64,000 nucleotides of DNA from assembly GCF_003219815.1 (NCBI RefSeq), contig NZ_QJVD01000012.1, forward strand, positions 62,001 to 126,000, in the 5' to 3' direction. Source of the stretch: Arthrobacter livingstonensis (GTDB taxonomy: Bacteria > Actinomycetota > Actinomycetes > Actinomycetales > Micrococcaceae). Below, one piece after another: positions 24,540-33,086 of this stretch (position 1 is the stretch's first letter; the number at the start of each line of letters is the position of its first letter). The notes beneath the pieces were generated by a model that saw only the letters and a list, made by a program, of their open reading frames with translations, had not been told where the DNA came from and did no database searches. The position numbers and the translations under genes are program-made.

Positions 24540-25816
24540 CTGCCCCGGCGCTGCGCCTCACCGGGGAGGAAACCGCCATGCTCGACGGCGGCCGCGGCGC
24601 CGGGACCGCCATGGCCATGCGGATGGTGGTGGCCCTGGCCGGCGTACTGGGCGCCGAACGGCTGATTCCCATCACCGGCGCGCATATTGACAGCTGCCTC
24701 TACCACGGGCAGGCCGGGCTCGACTTCGCGCAGAAGCTGGCCGGGCTGGGCGCCGCGGTGACAGTGCCCACCACCCTCAACGTGAGTTCGCTGGATTTGA
24801 TGCACCCGGGCCTGGTGCGGCTGCCGCCCGCGGACGCCGTTCCCGCCCGGGCGCTCATGGAGGCCTACCGCGCCCTGGGTGCACGGGCCACCTGGACGTG
24901 CGCGCCGTACCAGTCCACGGAGCGTCCCGCCTTTGGCGAGGACATTGCATGGGCCGAGTCCAACGCGATCGTGTTTGCCAACTCCGTACTGGGCGCCCAC
25001 ACCGAACGCTACGGCGACTTCATCGACATTTGCGCGGCCATCACCGGCCGCGTCCCGCACGCCGGGCTGCACCTGCCCGAACACCGGTTGCCGACCCTGG
25101 AACTGGACTGTTCGGCGCTGTCCACGGCCAGGCTGGGGGAGGAGGCGGTCTGGGCCGCGCTCGGCGACGTGGTGGGGCGCCAGTCCGGCTCCGGCGTTCC
25201 GCTGCTTGCCGGCATCGACCCGGCCGTGGTGGATGAGGACAGGCTCAAGGCGCTCGGGTCCACGGCCGCCTCCTCCGGCGGCTTGGCCCTGTTCCACGTG
25301 GCCGGGGTGACGCCGGAGGCCCTGGCGGCAGCGGGCGATCCGGCGTGGTCCGGGCTGCCGTCGCTGGCTGTCACCGCCGCGATGCTGCGGACCGCCCGCG
25401 ACGAACTGTCCCATGGCGCGGACCCGTCGGCCCCGCTCGACGCCGTTGCCCTGGGCACACCGCACTTTTCCGTGCGCGAGTTTGGGAAACTGGCTGCAGC
25501 CCTGGAAGGCCGCCCCGCCTTCCACCCCGGCTGCACGGTGTGGATCAACACCTCCCGGGAGGTTTTGGCACAGGTGCGCCAAAGTGGCCTGGTACAAGCT
25601 GCCGAGGAGCGGGGCGCAAGGATCGTGGTCGACACCTGCACCTACATCACCCCCATCCTGGGGCCGGAGGAGCGCACTGTCATGACGCCGTCGGGCAAAT
25701 GGGCCTGGTACGCGCCCATGAACATCGGTGTCGACGTGGTGCTTGGCACGCTCTCCGAATGCCTGGACTCGGCCTGCGCCGGAAGGGTGTTGCGCGATGA
25801 ACGCCAGTGGGACTGA
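24536..25816 (+). CDS. Aconitase X catalytic (large) subunit, probable cis-3-hydroxyproline dehydratase
   Basis: A 426-residue protein matching the AcnX large domain (DUF521), an iron-sulfur dehydratase. The cluster cysteines can be placed at Cys122 (TWTCAPYQ), Cys333 (HPGCTVWI) and Cys368 (DTCTYITPI); GEDIAWAESNAIVFANSVLGA is a family signature region. Bacterial two-subunit AcnX proteins in hydroxyproline clusters dehydrate cis-3-hydroxy-L-proline to 1-pyrroline-2-carboxylate. Gene order here (epimerase, AcnX large, AcnX small, OCD-family reductase) supports that role over a mevalonate-pathway one. Confidence 0.88.
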   Translation: MTAPALRLTGEETAMLDGGRGAGTAMAMRMVVALAGVLGAERLIPITGAHIDSCLYHGQAGLDFAQKLAGLGAAVTVPTTLNVSSLDLMHPGLVRLPPADAVPARALMEAYRALGARATWTCAPYQSTERPAFGEDIAWAESNAIVFANSVLGAHTERYGDFIDICAAITGRVPHAGLHLPEHRLPTLELDCSALSTARLGEEAVWAALGDVVGRQSGSGVPLLAGIDPAVVDEDRLKALGSTAASSGGLALFHVAGVTPEALAAAGDPAWSGLPSLAVTAAMLRTARDELSHGADPSAPLDAVALGTPHFSVREFGKLAAALEGRPAFHPGCTVWINTSREVLAQVRQSGLVQAAEERGARIVVDTCTYITPILGPEERTVMTPSGKWAWYAPMNIGVDVVLGTLSECLDSACAGRVLRDERQWD

Positions 25817-26285
25817 GCCTGCTTTGGCCGCGGTGGTGCTGGCGGCGCGGACGCTGTGCCCCGGCGCGGGCAGCGGCATGCTGCTGGTGCTCTCCGAACC
25901 GCTGTCTTTTTGGGGCGGCACGGACAGGAGGACCGGCAGGGTCATTGACGCCCACCACCCGCAGCACGGCATCTCCATGGCCGGGCGTGTGCTGGTGATG
26001 GACGCCTCCCGTGGATCGAGTTCATCATCGTCCGTCCTGGCCGAGCAAATACGCGCCGGCGTGGGCCCGGCCGCCATCCTGCTCACGGCCCGGGACGCGA
26101 TTGTCGCGCTGGGGGCCTTGGCCGCCGCCGAGCTTTATGGCACATATGTGCCAGTTGTGTTGCTGGACGCGGGAGGCGCCGCCAGGCTGCGGGCGGCCGC
26201 CGGCACTGCCAACGGAACCACAGCGGTGGTGACCGCCGGCGAGGACGGAACTGCCGGCGTCGTGCTGTCCAAGCCGGGCGGCTGA
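25797..26285 (+). CDS. Aconitase X swivel (small) subunit
   Basis: A 162-residue swivel-domain protein (DUF126). The conserved region GGTDRRTGRVIDAHHPQHG (residues about 40-58) and the following VMDASRGSSSSSSVLAE stretch, supplying the substrate-binding serine, are family landmarks. It overlaps the end of the large-subunit gene by 20 bases and has GGAAGGG ahead of its ATG. It would form the heterodimeric dehydratase with the preceding protein. A run of six serines is unusual but within the known variable loop. Confidence 0.88.
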   Translation: MNASGTEPALAAVVLAARTLCPGAGSGMLLVLSEPLSFWGGTDRRTGRVIDAHHPQHGISMAGRVLVMDASRGSSSSSSVLAEQIRAGVGPAAILLTARDAIVALGALAAAELYGTYVPVVLLDAGGAARLRAAAGTANGTTAVVTAGEDGTAGVVLSKPGG

Positions 26286-26318
26286 ACGCCGCCACTGCAA
26301 CCCAAACAAAGGAAGAAC

Positions 26319-27272
26319 ATGTCTCTGCCCTACATTGACGCAGCCGCGTTGGCGGCGCTGGTACCCGCGGTTGCCGCCGTGGCCGCACTGGAGGAAGCCC
26401 TGCGCGGGGGCCAGGACCCGGAGCTGGATTCGCCGCGGCTTTTTGCCCCGCTGGACGCCGGGGAGTTCCTGCTGATGCCGGCGCAGTCCGCCAAGTACGC
26501 CGGGGTGAAGGTGGCCACGGTGGCACCGGGAAACCCCGCGAAGGGACACCCCAAGATCCAGGGCACCTACCTTTTGCTTGACGGCGAATTCCTGACACCG
26601 CTGTGCGCCCTGGACGGCGCCGAACTGACATTGCTCCGCACGCCCGCCGTCACCGTGATGGCGCTCAAACACCTGCTGGCGCTGCGCGGTGCCAGGTCCG
26701 CCGGCGCGGTGGTCGTGTTTGGGACGTCGTTGCAGGCCGACCGGCACATCGAGGCGCTGCTTGCCGTGTGCGGGATCGAATCGCTGGTGGTGGTTGGCCG
26801 CCGGTCGGGGGCGGCGCAGGAACTGGCGGCGAAGTGGGCGGCTCGGGGCCTGGACGCCCGGGCCGGTGGCGCGCGTGACGTGGCGGTGGCCGACGTCGTG
26901 GTCTGTGCAACCTCGTCCGCCGAGCCCGTGTTTGACGGTTCCCTGGTGCGGGATTCCGCCGTGGTGGCCGCGATTGGATCGCACGGGCTGGACGCGCGGG
27001 AGGTCGATCCGGTACTGGCGCGGCGTGCGGACGTGGTGGTGGAGGGACTTGGCTCCGCGCTGCGCGAGGCCGGGGATCTGATCCCGGCGCGCCCGGCGGA
27101 GGAATGGGCCGAACGTGGGCTGGCGACGCTTTCCGGGTTGGTGAACGGCCGGTTTGTCCCGGGACCGGGCCGGCCACTGCTTTACACGGGCGTGGGGATG
27201 TCGTGGGAGGACATCGTGGTGGCGGGCCGGGCGTATGAACTTTTCGCCGCGTCCGGGGCTCCTGTCAACTAA
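26319..27272 (+). CDS. Ornithine cyclodeaminase/mu-crystallin family, likely 1-pyrroline-2-carboxylate reductase
   Basis: A 317-residue NAD(P)-binding protein of the OCD/mu-crystallin family. The substrate lobe has KVATVAPGNPAKGHPKIQGTYLLLD, and the Rossmann lobe starts at about residue 125 with AVVVFGTSLQADRHIEAL; the usual GTGxQA nucleotide motif is altered to GTSLQA. Following the aconitase X subunits, it most likely reduces 1-pyrroline-2-carboxylate to L-proline. True ornithine cyclodeaminase activity is less likely. It ends the operon that begins at 22621; the GntR gene follows 64 bases later. Confidence 0.85.
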   Translation: MSLPYIDAAALAALVPAVAAVAALEEALRGGQDPELDSPRLFAPLDAGEFLLMPAQSAKYAGVKVATVAPGNPAKGHPKIQGTYLLLDGEFLTPLCALDGAELTLLRTPAVTVMALKHLLALRGARSAGAVVVFGTSLQADRHIEALLAVCGIESLVVVGRRSGAAQELAAKWAARGLDARAGGARDVAVADVVVCATSSAEPVFDGSLVRDSAVVAAIGSHGLDAREVDPVLARRADVVVEGLGSALREAGDLIPARPAEEWAERGLATLSGLVNGRFVPGPGRPLLYTGVGMSWEDIVVAGRAYELFAASGAPVN

Positions 27273-27273
27273 A

Positions 27274-27287
27274 ATGTCATATTGTAG
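27274..27287 (+). promoter_or_regulatory. GntR-like site upstream of the GntR gene
   Basis: ATGTCATATTGTAG, 50 bases before the regulator start, the best example of the motif shared with 12135, 18331, 22554 and 28414. Suggests autoregulation. Confidence 0.5.
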
Positions 27288-27336
27288 TGGGCCGATCGAT
27301 CCACTGTCGCTGCTTTAGCTGGGGATTGGAGGGGCC

Positions 27337-28005
27337 ATGAGCTCCCTGGAACGCTCTCACCTGACCACGGTCATCAAGAATGTCAGCCTGCGTGAAACCG
27401 TGACCCAGGCACTGCGCGCGGCCGTCATCTCCGGCGAGATGAAGCCCGGCGAGGTGTACTCCGCACCCACCCTGGGCAAGCGCTTTGGTGTCTCGCCCAC
27501 GCCCGTGCGGGAGGCCATGCTGGACCTGGTCAAAGAGGGCCTGGTGGTCTCCCTGCCCAACAAGGGCTTCCGTGTCACTGAGGTTTCCGACGCCGACCTC
27601 GACGAGATCACCGCGCTGCGCCTCTTGATTGAACCGCCGACGGTCGCAGCCGTGACGGCGTTGATTGATGAGGACGGACTGGAGCGGCTGCGCTCAATGG
27701 CCGCCGACATCGTGGACTTCGCTGGGGAAGGGGACCTGATCGCCTACACGGAGGCCGACCGCGCTTTTCACATCGCCATCCTTGAATACAGCGGCAACAG
27801 GCGCCTCGTGTCGCTGATCTCCAAACTTCGCGCGCACACACGGCTGCTGGGACTGGCGCCGCTGGCCGCCAGTGGAAAGCTGCGGGAGATGGCCCTGGAG
27901 CATACGGAGCTGGTGGAGCTGATGGCCGCCGGCAAGGCCGCCGAGGCGCAGGAGCTGATGACCCGCCACATTGGCCATGTCCGCGGCGAATGGGCCAGGC
28001 ACTGA
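27337..28005 (+). CDS. GntR-family (FCD) regulator of hydroxyproline genes
   Basis: A 222-residue FadR-type regulator. The winged helix (residues about 10-75) contains TVTQALRAAVISGEMKPGEV and KRFGVSPTPVREAMLDLVKEGLV; the FCD domain follows with RLLIEPPTVAAVTAL, ADRAFHIAILEYSGNRRLV and the metal/ligand His residues of MALEHTELVELM and TRHIGHV. The ATG has a TTGGAGG site. It sits between the aconitase X operon and the dehydrogenase operon, and similar short motifs precede both, so it probably controls the whole pathway in response to a hydroxyproline intermediate. Confidence 0.9.
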   Translation: MSSLERSHLTTVIKNVSLRETVTQALRAAVISGEMKPGEVYSAPTLGKRFGVSPTPVREAMLDLVKEGLVVSLPNKGFRVTEVSDADLDEITALRLLIEPPTVAAVTALIDEDGLERLRSMAADIVDFAGEGDLIAYTEADRAFHIAILEYSGNRRLVSLISKLRAHTRLLGLAPLAASGKLREMALEHTELVELMAAGKAAEAQELMTRHIGHVRGEWARH

Positions 28006-28111
28006 CGCGACCGCCGGTCGAGGCGGTCGGGACCCGGCGTCGGCCAGGCATTTTTCCGTCCTGCGTACATTTCCCATTCCAGTCCTACGCATAAGCCCGC
28101 CGCTATTCCGG

Positions 28112-28144
28112 CATGCGCACAACTCCGGCTGAGTTGTGCGCATG
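28112..28144. repeat. Perfect 13-base inverted repeat after the GntR gene
   Basis: CATGCGCACAACT (28112-28124) and its exact complement (28132-28144) around a 7-base loop. It lies in the 426-base gap 28006-28431, which holds no gene that I can support. May act as the gntR terminator or be an extragenic palindrome. Confidence 0.6.
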
Positions 28145-28176
28145 GTCGACTCTGCGCACAACCGGCGCTGAGTTCC

Positions 28177-28334
28177 GCGCATAGCCGAAGTGGGTTTCTT
28201 CATGCGCAGCGCACCAGCGGGGAATTGCGCATGGCGGAAGTGCTGATTTTTTATGCGCAGCGCGGGTCTCTGAACCCTGCGCAGCTTGGACACCTGCGCA
28301 ATGCCAGGGACCAGGGCAGCGCATAACGGAAGTG
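28177..28334. repeat. Three spaced copies of a 16-base GCGCAT repeat
   Basis: Copies at 28177-28192, 28227-28242 and 28319-28334 fit GCGCAT-RR-C-S-GAAGTG. Around eleven GCGCA words occur between 28115 and 28323. Related GCGCAT units occur at 39492-39571. Confidence 0.55.
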
Positions 28335-28413
28335 TGCGAGTACGCAGATCCGGCGGCTCAGGTATCGACGGGCTCTTGACCACCGAACTGCGGAGCTGTT
28401 CCGCAGTTGTGAC

Positions 28414-28429
28414 ATGTGACATACTACAG
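28414..28429 (+). promoter_or_regulatory. GntR-like site immediately before the dehydrogenase operon
   Basis: ATGTGACATACTACAG ends three bases before the ATG at 28432. It agrees with the 22554 site at 13 of 16 positions. Being so close to the start codon, it would lie at or beyond the transcription start, as expected for repression; the mRNA may be nearly leaderless. Confidence 0.5.
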
Positions 28430-28431
28430 CC

Positions 28432-29616
28432 ATGGAGCTTCCCCGAACCGTTGACGTTGTGGTCATCGGCGCCGGTGCCGTGGGTGCCGCGTGCGCGTAC
28501 TTTGCCGCCCGTGCCGGGTTCAGGGTGGCCGTCGTGGACCGCGGATCCATTGCCGGAGGCACGTCCAGCGCCTGCGAGGGCAACATTCTGGTCTCGGACA
28601 AGGAGGCCGGTCCCGAACTCGGGCTGGCCCAGTACTCACAGTCGCTCTGGCGCGGTGAGCTGGCCGAATTCGGGCATCTGTGGGAGTTCGAGTCCAAGGG
28701 CGGCCTGGTGGTTTCCGCCAAGCCCGCCACCCAGGCCAAGCTCGCACGCCTGGCGGGACGGCAGCGGGAGGCGGGGATTGACGTCGAACTGGTGGACGGA
28801 CCGGAACTGGTCGGGCTGGAACCCCATTTGAACCCGAACATGGCGGGCGGAGCGTACTATCCGCAGGACGCGCAGGTGCAGCCCATGCTGGCCGCCGCGC
28901 ACCTGCTCCGGCTGGCCCGCGGCATGCGCGCCACCGTCCACCCGGACACGCAGGTCACCGGCTTCACCCGCACGGGCGGCAAGGTCACCGGCGTCGTGAC
29001 CGGCCGGGGCACCATCAGCACGGATGCGGTAGTCAACGCCGCCGGCACCTGGGGTGGGGCCGTTGCAGAGCTGGCCGGGGCCAAGGTGCCCGTACTTCCG
29101 CGGAAGGGCTACGTCATGGTGACCGAGCCCCTCCCGGCCATGGTCCGGCACAAGGTGTACGCAGCCGAATACGTGGACAATGTGGCCAGTTCCGACGCCG
29201 GGCTGCAGACCTCGCCCGTGGTGGAGGGTACAAATGGCGGCACCATCCTGATCGGCTCCAGCCGCGAACGTGTGGGGTTCGACAAGTCCTTCAACCCCCG
29301 CGTCCTGGCGGAAATGGCCGTCAAGGCCATCGCGCTGTTCCCGTTCCTGGCCGACGTCAAGGCTCTGCGCAGCTACTCCGGATTCCGCCCCTACTGCCCG
29401 GACCACCTGCCCGTCATCGGCCCCGACCGGCGGACGCCCGGGCTCTGGCACGCCTGCGGGCACGAAGGCGCCGGGATCGGCCTCTCCGTCGGCACCGGTG
29501 CGCTCATCGCCGCATCCCTGGGCGGCGGCGAACCCGCGCTGGACCTGGCGCCCTTTGCACCGGAACGCTTCAACGGCCAGGCCCCGGGCCATACGACGGA
29601 GGCCGCACATGCCTGA
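28432..29616 (+). CDS. FAD-dependent oxidoreductase (DAO family), hydroxyproline dehydrogenase subunit
   Basis: A 394-residue flavoprotein of the D-amino-acid oxidase/dehydrogenase family. The FAD motif IGAGAVGAACAYFAARAG is near residues 13-30, followed by the second glycine-rich piece GGTSSACEGNI and a C-terminal FAD contact at HACGHEGAGIGLSVGTG. It overlaps the small 2Fe-2S protein by eight bases, and the third component follows, giving a three-part membrane-associated dehydrogenase like HcnABC or the bacterial D-hydroxyproline dehydrogenases. It would oxidise cis-4-hydroxy-D-proline to the cyclic imine. Confidence 0.88.
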   Translation: MELPRTVDVVVIGAGAVGAACAYFAARAGFRVAVVDRGSIAGGTSSACEGNILVSDKEAGPELGLAQYSQSLWRGELAEFGHLWEFESKGGLVVSAKPATQAKLARLAGRQREAGIDVELVDGPELVGLEPHLNPNMAGGAYYPQDAQVQPMLAAAHLLRLARGMRATVHPDTQVTGFTRTGGKVTGVVTGRGTISTDAVVNAAGTWGGAVAELAGAKVPVLPRKGYVMVTEPLPAMVRHKVYAAEYVDNVASSDAGLQTSPVVEGTNGGTILIGSSRERVGFDKSFNPRVLAEMAVKAIALFPFLADVKALRSYSGFRPYCPDHLPVIGPDRRTPGLWHACGHEGAGIGLSVGTGALIAASLGGGEPALDLAPFAPERFNGQAPGHTTEAAHA

Positions 29617-29956
29617 GCTTCAGCTTTTCCTGGATGGCGAACCCCTGGCCGCCCGCCCCGGCCAAACGGTGGGGGCCGCCCTCACCGAGGCCGGTGTCAC
29701 CTCGTGGCGCACCACCCTGCGCGGCGGGCGCCCGCGCGGCCTGTTCTGCGGCATCGGCGTCTGCTTTGACTGCCTGTTAATGGTCGACGGCGTGCCCAAC
29801 CAGCGCGCCTGCCTCACCCCCGCGCGCGACGGCATGGAGCTGGAAACCGGTACCTCGACGCAGACGCGTCCTGACAAGGCAGATACGGATGACACTGCCC
29901 CGGGCGGAGTCGTTTCGGGCAGCGTTGCGGCCATGGACGGCGGGGCCGAGGTATGA
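29609..29956 (+). CDS. Small (2Fe-2S)-binding subunit of the dehydrogenase (HcnA-like)
   Basis: A 115-residue ferredoxin-fold protein. Cys47, Cys52, Cys55 and Cys68 (FCGIGVCFDC ... RAC) are the four plant-type 2Fe-2S ligands, and residues 1-45 form the preceding beta-grasp part (VGAALTEAGVTSWRTT). Residues beyond 80 are a polar Asp/Thr/Gly tail. The start ATG has GGAGG upstream and lies inside the end of the DAO gene; its own stop overlaps the next gene by four bases. It would shuttle electrons between the two flavoproteins. Confidence 0.88.
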   Translation: MPELQLFLDGEPLAARPGQTVGAALTEAGVTSWRTTLRGGRPRGLFCGIGVCFDCLLMVDGVPNQRACLTPARDGMELETGTSTQTRPDKADTDDTAPGGVVSGSVAAMDGGAEV

Positions 29957-31515
29957 GCCGCGGGGCTGCACTTTTTGACGTGGCCGTGGTGGGTGCAGGG
30001 CCGGCCGGGCTCGCAGCAGCCGTCCACGCCGCCGACACCGGCCTGTCAGTGGTGCTGGTGGACGCCGGTGCGCAGCCGGGAGGGCAGTTCTGGCGGCACC
30101 CGGATGAGAAGGCGGGACTCGATGAAGGGACGGACAACCACCCTGTTGAGGCCGCCGGGCACCACGACTGGAAGCGCTTCGCGGACCTCCGTTCCCGGCT
30201 GTACGCTCACGAAGCCGCCGGCCAGGTGGCGTATTGGCGCAATACCCAGGTGTGGCTCATCGAGCCGGACGCGGTCACGGCGCTGGGCCTGACACCCACC
30301 CTGGACGTTCCGGCCAGCGCGCCGGACGGCCTGCCCGCCACGGTCCGCGCCCGACACGCCATCCTGTGTCCCGGCGGCTATGACCGCCAGTTGCCCGTCC
30401 CCGGCTGGGACCTGCCCGGCGTCATGGCCGCCGGCGGTGCCCAAGCGCTCCTGAAGGGCAACAGGACGGCGGGCGGAAGTATCGCCGTCGTCGGCGGGAC
30501 GGGACCGTTCCTGCTTCCGGTGGCCACGGGCCTGGCCGCTGCGGGCGTGAAAGTGGCAGCAATTTGCGAGGCCAACAGCCCCTCCGGCTGGCTGCGAAAC
30601 CTCCGGGGGGCGGTGCGGGCGCCGGAAAAGGCGTTGGAGGGCGCCGAATATGCCGCCGCGCTGGCCAGGCATCGGATCCCGTACCGGATCCGCACCGCCG
30701 TCACCGAAATCCACGGCTCCGCCCGTGTGGAGGCAGTGACCATTTCCAAACTGTCAGCGGACGGCTCCGTGCTGCCCGGGTCCGGCAGGCGCGTTGCCTG
30801 CGACGTCGTGGCGCTGGGCTGGGGCTTCACGGCGCAGCTCGAGCTGGTGCTTGCAGCGGGCGCCGAGACCTGCGTGGATGTGGACGGCTCGCTGGTGGCC
30901 GTCGTGGACGGACGGCTGAAAACGTCGGTGCCCGGCGTCAGCGTGGCCGGCGAGGCCACAGGCGTCGGTGGCGCCTCGATGGCTGTAGTGGAGGGTGAGC
31001 TGGCAGCCCTGTGCGTCGCGGCGGAATCGGGCGCGGCGTCGGCGGGTGCCGCCGGCATGGGCGTCCGCATTGCCCGGCTGCAGCGTGAACGGGCCAGGCT
31101 GCGCTCCTTTGCCGTGGCCATGCACCGCGCCAACCCGGTCCCGGGACGGTGGCACGGCTGGCTGACGCCGGAAACGGTGGTGTGCCGCTGCGAGGAAGTC
31201 AGCTACGGGGAGCTGTGCAGTGCCCACGCCGAGCTCGGCGCCGGGGATGCCCGCAGCCTGAAGTCGTTCGCCCGGCCGGGCATGGGCTGGTGCCAGGGCC
31301 GCGTGTGCGGCTATGCCACGGCCTCCATCGCGGCGGAACTTGCCGGCCGCCCCTTTGAAGGCCCGGCTGCGGCCGCGGACCTGCGCTCCATGGCGAAACG
31401 TACGCTGGCGGCCCCAGTGTCATTGGGCCAGCTGGCTGCCCTGGTTTTTGACGGGCCGGACCTTGAAACTCCAGACTTTGCACCTCCTGCTACTGACAAA
31501 GGACACGAACCATGA
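29953..31515 (+). CDS. FAD/NAD-binding oxidoreductase with C-terminal BFD-like [2Fe-2S] domain
   Basis: A 520-residue protein like HcnB or opine oxidase subunit A. It opens with the Rossmann motif VVGAGPAGLAAAVHAAD, has a second nucleotide fold at VVGGTGPFLLPVATGLA, and ends with a bacterioferritin-associated-ferredoxin-like domain whose cysteines are Cys411, Cys413, Cys447 and Cys452 (VCRCEE ... GWCQGRVC). With the DAO-type and 2Fe-2S subunits it forms the three-component dehydrogenase. It overlaps both neighbours by four bases, showing tight coupling. Confidence 0.88.
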   Translation: MSRGAALFDVAVVGAGPAGLAAAVHAADTGLSVVLVDAGAQPGGQFWRHPDEKAGLDEGTDNHPVEAAGHHDWKRFADLRSRLYAHEAAGQVAYWRNTQVWLIEPDAVTALGLTPTLDVPASAPDGLPATVRARHAILCPGGYDRQLPVPGWDLPGVMAAGGAQALLKGNRTAGGSIAVVGGTGPFLLPVATGLAAAGVKVAAICEANSPSGWLRNLRGAVRAPEKALEGAEYAAALARHRIPYRIRTAVTEIHGSARVEAVTISKLSADGSVLPGSGRRVACDVVALGWGFTAQLELVLAAGAETCVDVDGSLVAVVDGRLKTSVPGVSVAGEATGVGGASMAVVEGELAALCVAAESGAASAGAAGMGVRIARLQRERARLRSFAVAMHRANPVPGRWHGWLTPETVVCRCEEVSYGELCSAHAELGAGDARSLKSFARPGMGWCQGRVCGYATASIAAELAGRPFEGPAAAADLRSMAKRTLAAPVSLGQLAALVFDGPDLETPDFAPPATDKGHEP

Positions 31516-32972
31516 GCGCCGCCGACACCACACCAGATGAACTTAAAGCCATTCTCGCTGCAGCCGCAACCGCCGCCACCGAGTGGGCGCTGCGGTCCGC
31601 TGCCGAGCGCGCGGCTGCCCTCACCGCAGTGGCCGACGCCCTCGACGCAGCCGCCACGAAACTGGTCCCGATCGCGCAGGAGGAAACGTTTCTGGCGGCC
31701 GGCAGGCTGACCGGGGAACTGAAGCGGACCACCTTCCAGCTGCGCCTTTTTGCCGAACTGCTTACCGACGGCGGCTACCTCGACGCGCGCATCGACCACG
31801 CCGACGACGCCTGGCCCATGGGCGCCCGGCCCGATATTCGACGGGTGCTGGAACCGCTGGGCCCGGTGCTGGTCTTTGCCGCCAGCAACTTCCCCTTTGC
31901 ATTCAGCGTCATGGGCGGTGACAGCTGTTCCGCGCTCGCCGCCGGCTGTTCAGTGGTGCTCAAGGCGCACCCGGGGCACCCAAGGCTGTCGGCCGCCGTC
32001 GGACGCATTGCGGCGGACGCACTCCGCGCCGCCGGCGCGCCGGAAGGTCTTCTGCAGCTCATCTACGGGACCGAGACCGGGCGTGACGCCCTGCTGGACC
32101 CGCGCATCAAGGCCGGGGCGTTCACGGGGTCCATCGCGGGCGGGCGGGCGTTGTTTGACCTGGCCACTTCCCGGCCCGAGCCCATCCCGTTCTACGGCGA
32201 ACTGGGCAGCGTGAACCCCGTGTTTGTCACCGAGGCTGCCGCCGCCGGCCGGGGCGCGGAGATTGTGGCGGAATTTGTGGCGTCGTACACCCTGGGCGCC
32301 GGCCAGTTCTGCACGAAACCGGGCATCCTGCTGGTGCCGGCCGACTCCGGGATGGTGGAGGAATTGTCCTCCGCGGCCCGCCCGGAAGCGGCCCGGCTGC
32401 TCAACGACCGGATCCATTCCGGCTACCTGGCGTCGCTGTCCGGGCTGTTGGAGCACGACGCCGTCGACTCGCTCGGTGCAACGGAGGGCGCCTTTGACGC
32501 CCCGCCGGCCCCGGCGCTGACGACGACCACCGCGTCCGCCCTGCTGGCCGATCCGGAAGGGCTGATCACCGAGTGCTTTGGGCCGTCCGCCCTGGTGGCC
32601 ACGTACCGGACCGACGATGAGCTGCTGGCCGTGGCCCGGGTCCTCAACGGCCAGCTCACCGCCACCATCCAGGGCGAGGAGTCCGACGCCGTGGCCCCCG
32701 AGCTGGTGCGGCTGCTGGCGAAGAAGGCCGGCCGGGTGCTGTGGAACCAGTGGCCCACCGGCGTTTCGGTGACGTACGCGCAGCAGCACGGCGGCCCGTA
32801 TCCGGCGACCACCGCGCCGACGTCAACGTCCGTTGGCACGGCCGGCATCACCCGGTTCCTGCGGCCGGTGGCCTATCAGGGCCTGCCCGCGCACCTGCTG
32901 CCCGCTGCCGTCCGCGACGACAATCCGCTTGGCGTACCGCAAAGGGTCAATGGGAAGCTCGCCGGGCAGTGA
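31512..32972 (+). CDS. 2-oxoglutarate semialdehyde dehydrogenase (NADP-type aldehyde dehydrogenase)
   Basis: A 486-residue aldehyde dehydrogenase. The catalytic cysteine is Cys267 (GAGQFCTKPG), and the active-site glutamate lies in GELGSVNP. The sequence ASNFPFAFSVMGGDSCSALAAGCSVVLKAHPGH is typical of the 2-ketoglutarate semialdehyde dehydrogenase subgroup (type III), distinct from succinate semialdehyde enzymes. It is the last gene of the dehydrogenase operon and would complete hydroxyproline degradation to 2-oxoglutarate. Confidence 0.9.
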   Translation: MSAADTTPDELKAILAAAATAATEWALRSAAERAAALTAVADALDAAATKLVPIAQEETFLAAGRLTGELKRTTFQLRLFAELLTDGGYLDARIDHADDAWPMGARPDIRRVLEPLGPVLVFAASNFPFAFSVMGGDSCSALAAGCSVVLKAHPGHPRLSAAVGRIAADALRAAGAPEGLLQLIYGTETGRDALLDPRIKAGAFTGSIAGGRALFDLATSRPEPIPFYGELGSVNPVFVTEAAAAGRGAEIVAEFVASYTLGAGQFCTKPGILLVPADSGMVEELSSAARPEAARLLNDRIHSGYLASLSGLLEHDAVDSLGATEGAFDAPPAPALTTTTASALLADPEGLITECFGPSALVATYRTDDELLAVARVLNGQLTATIQGEESDAVAPELVRLLAKKAGRVLWNQWPTGVSVTYAQQHGGPYPATTAPTSTSVGTAGITRFLRPVAYQGLPAHLLPAAVRDDNPLGVPQRVNGKLAGQ

Positions 32973-33086
32973 CTGCGCCCGCCATCCACGGCGTGCACCC
33001 ATGCGCCCATGCACAGGATGATTAAATGGACTTTTGAGGCCGATATATCAGGATCAATTGTCCCAATCGTCATCTTGGACCTGGAA

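Noticed and set aside
25728-25796. Longer start for the aconitase X small subunit
   Set aside because: The added residues are a frame shadow of the large subunit; the ATG at 25797 has a ribosome site.
28006-28431. Spaced repeats considered as a CRISPR array
   Set aside because: Units are only 16 bases, spacing is irregular (34 and 76 bases between copies) and no cas genes are present.
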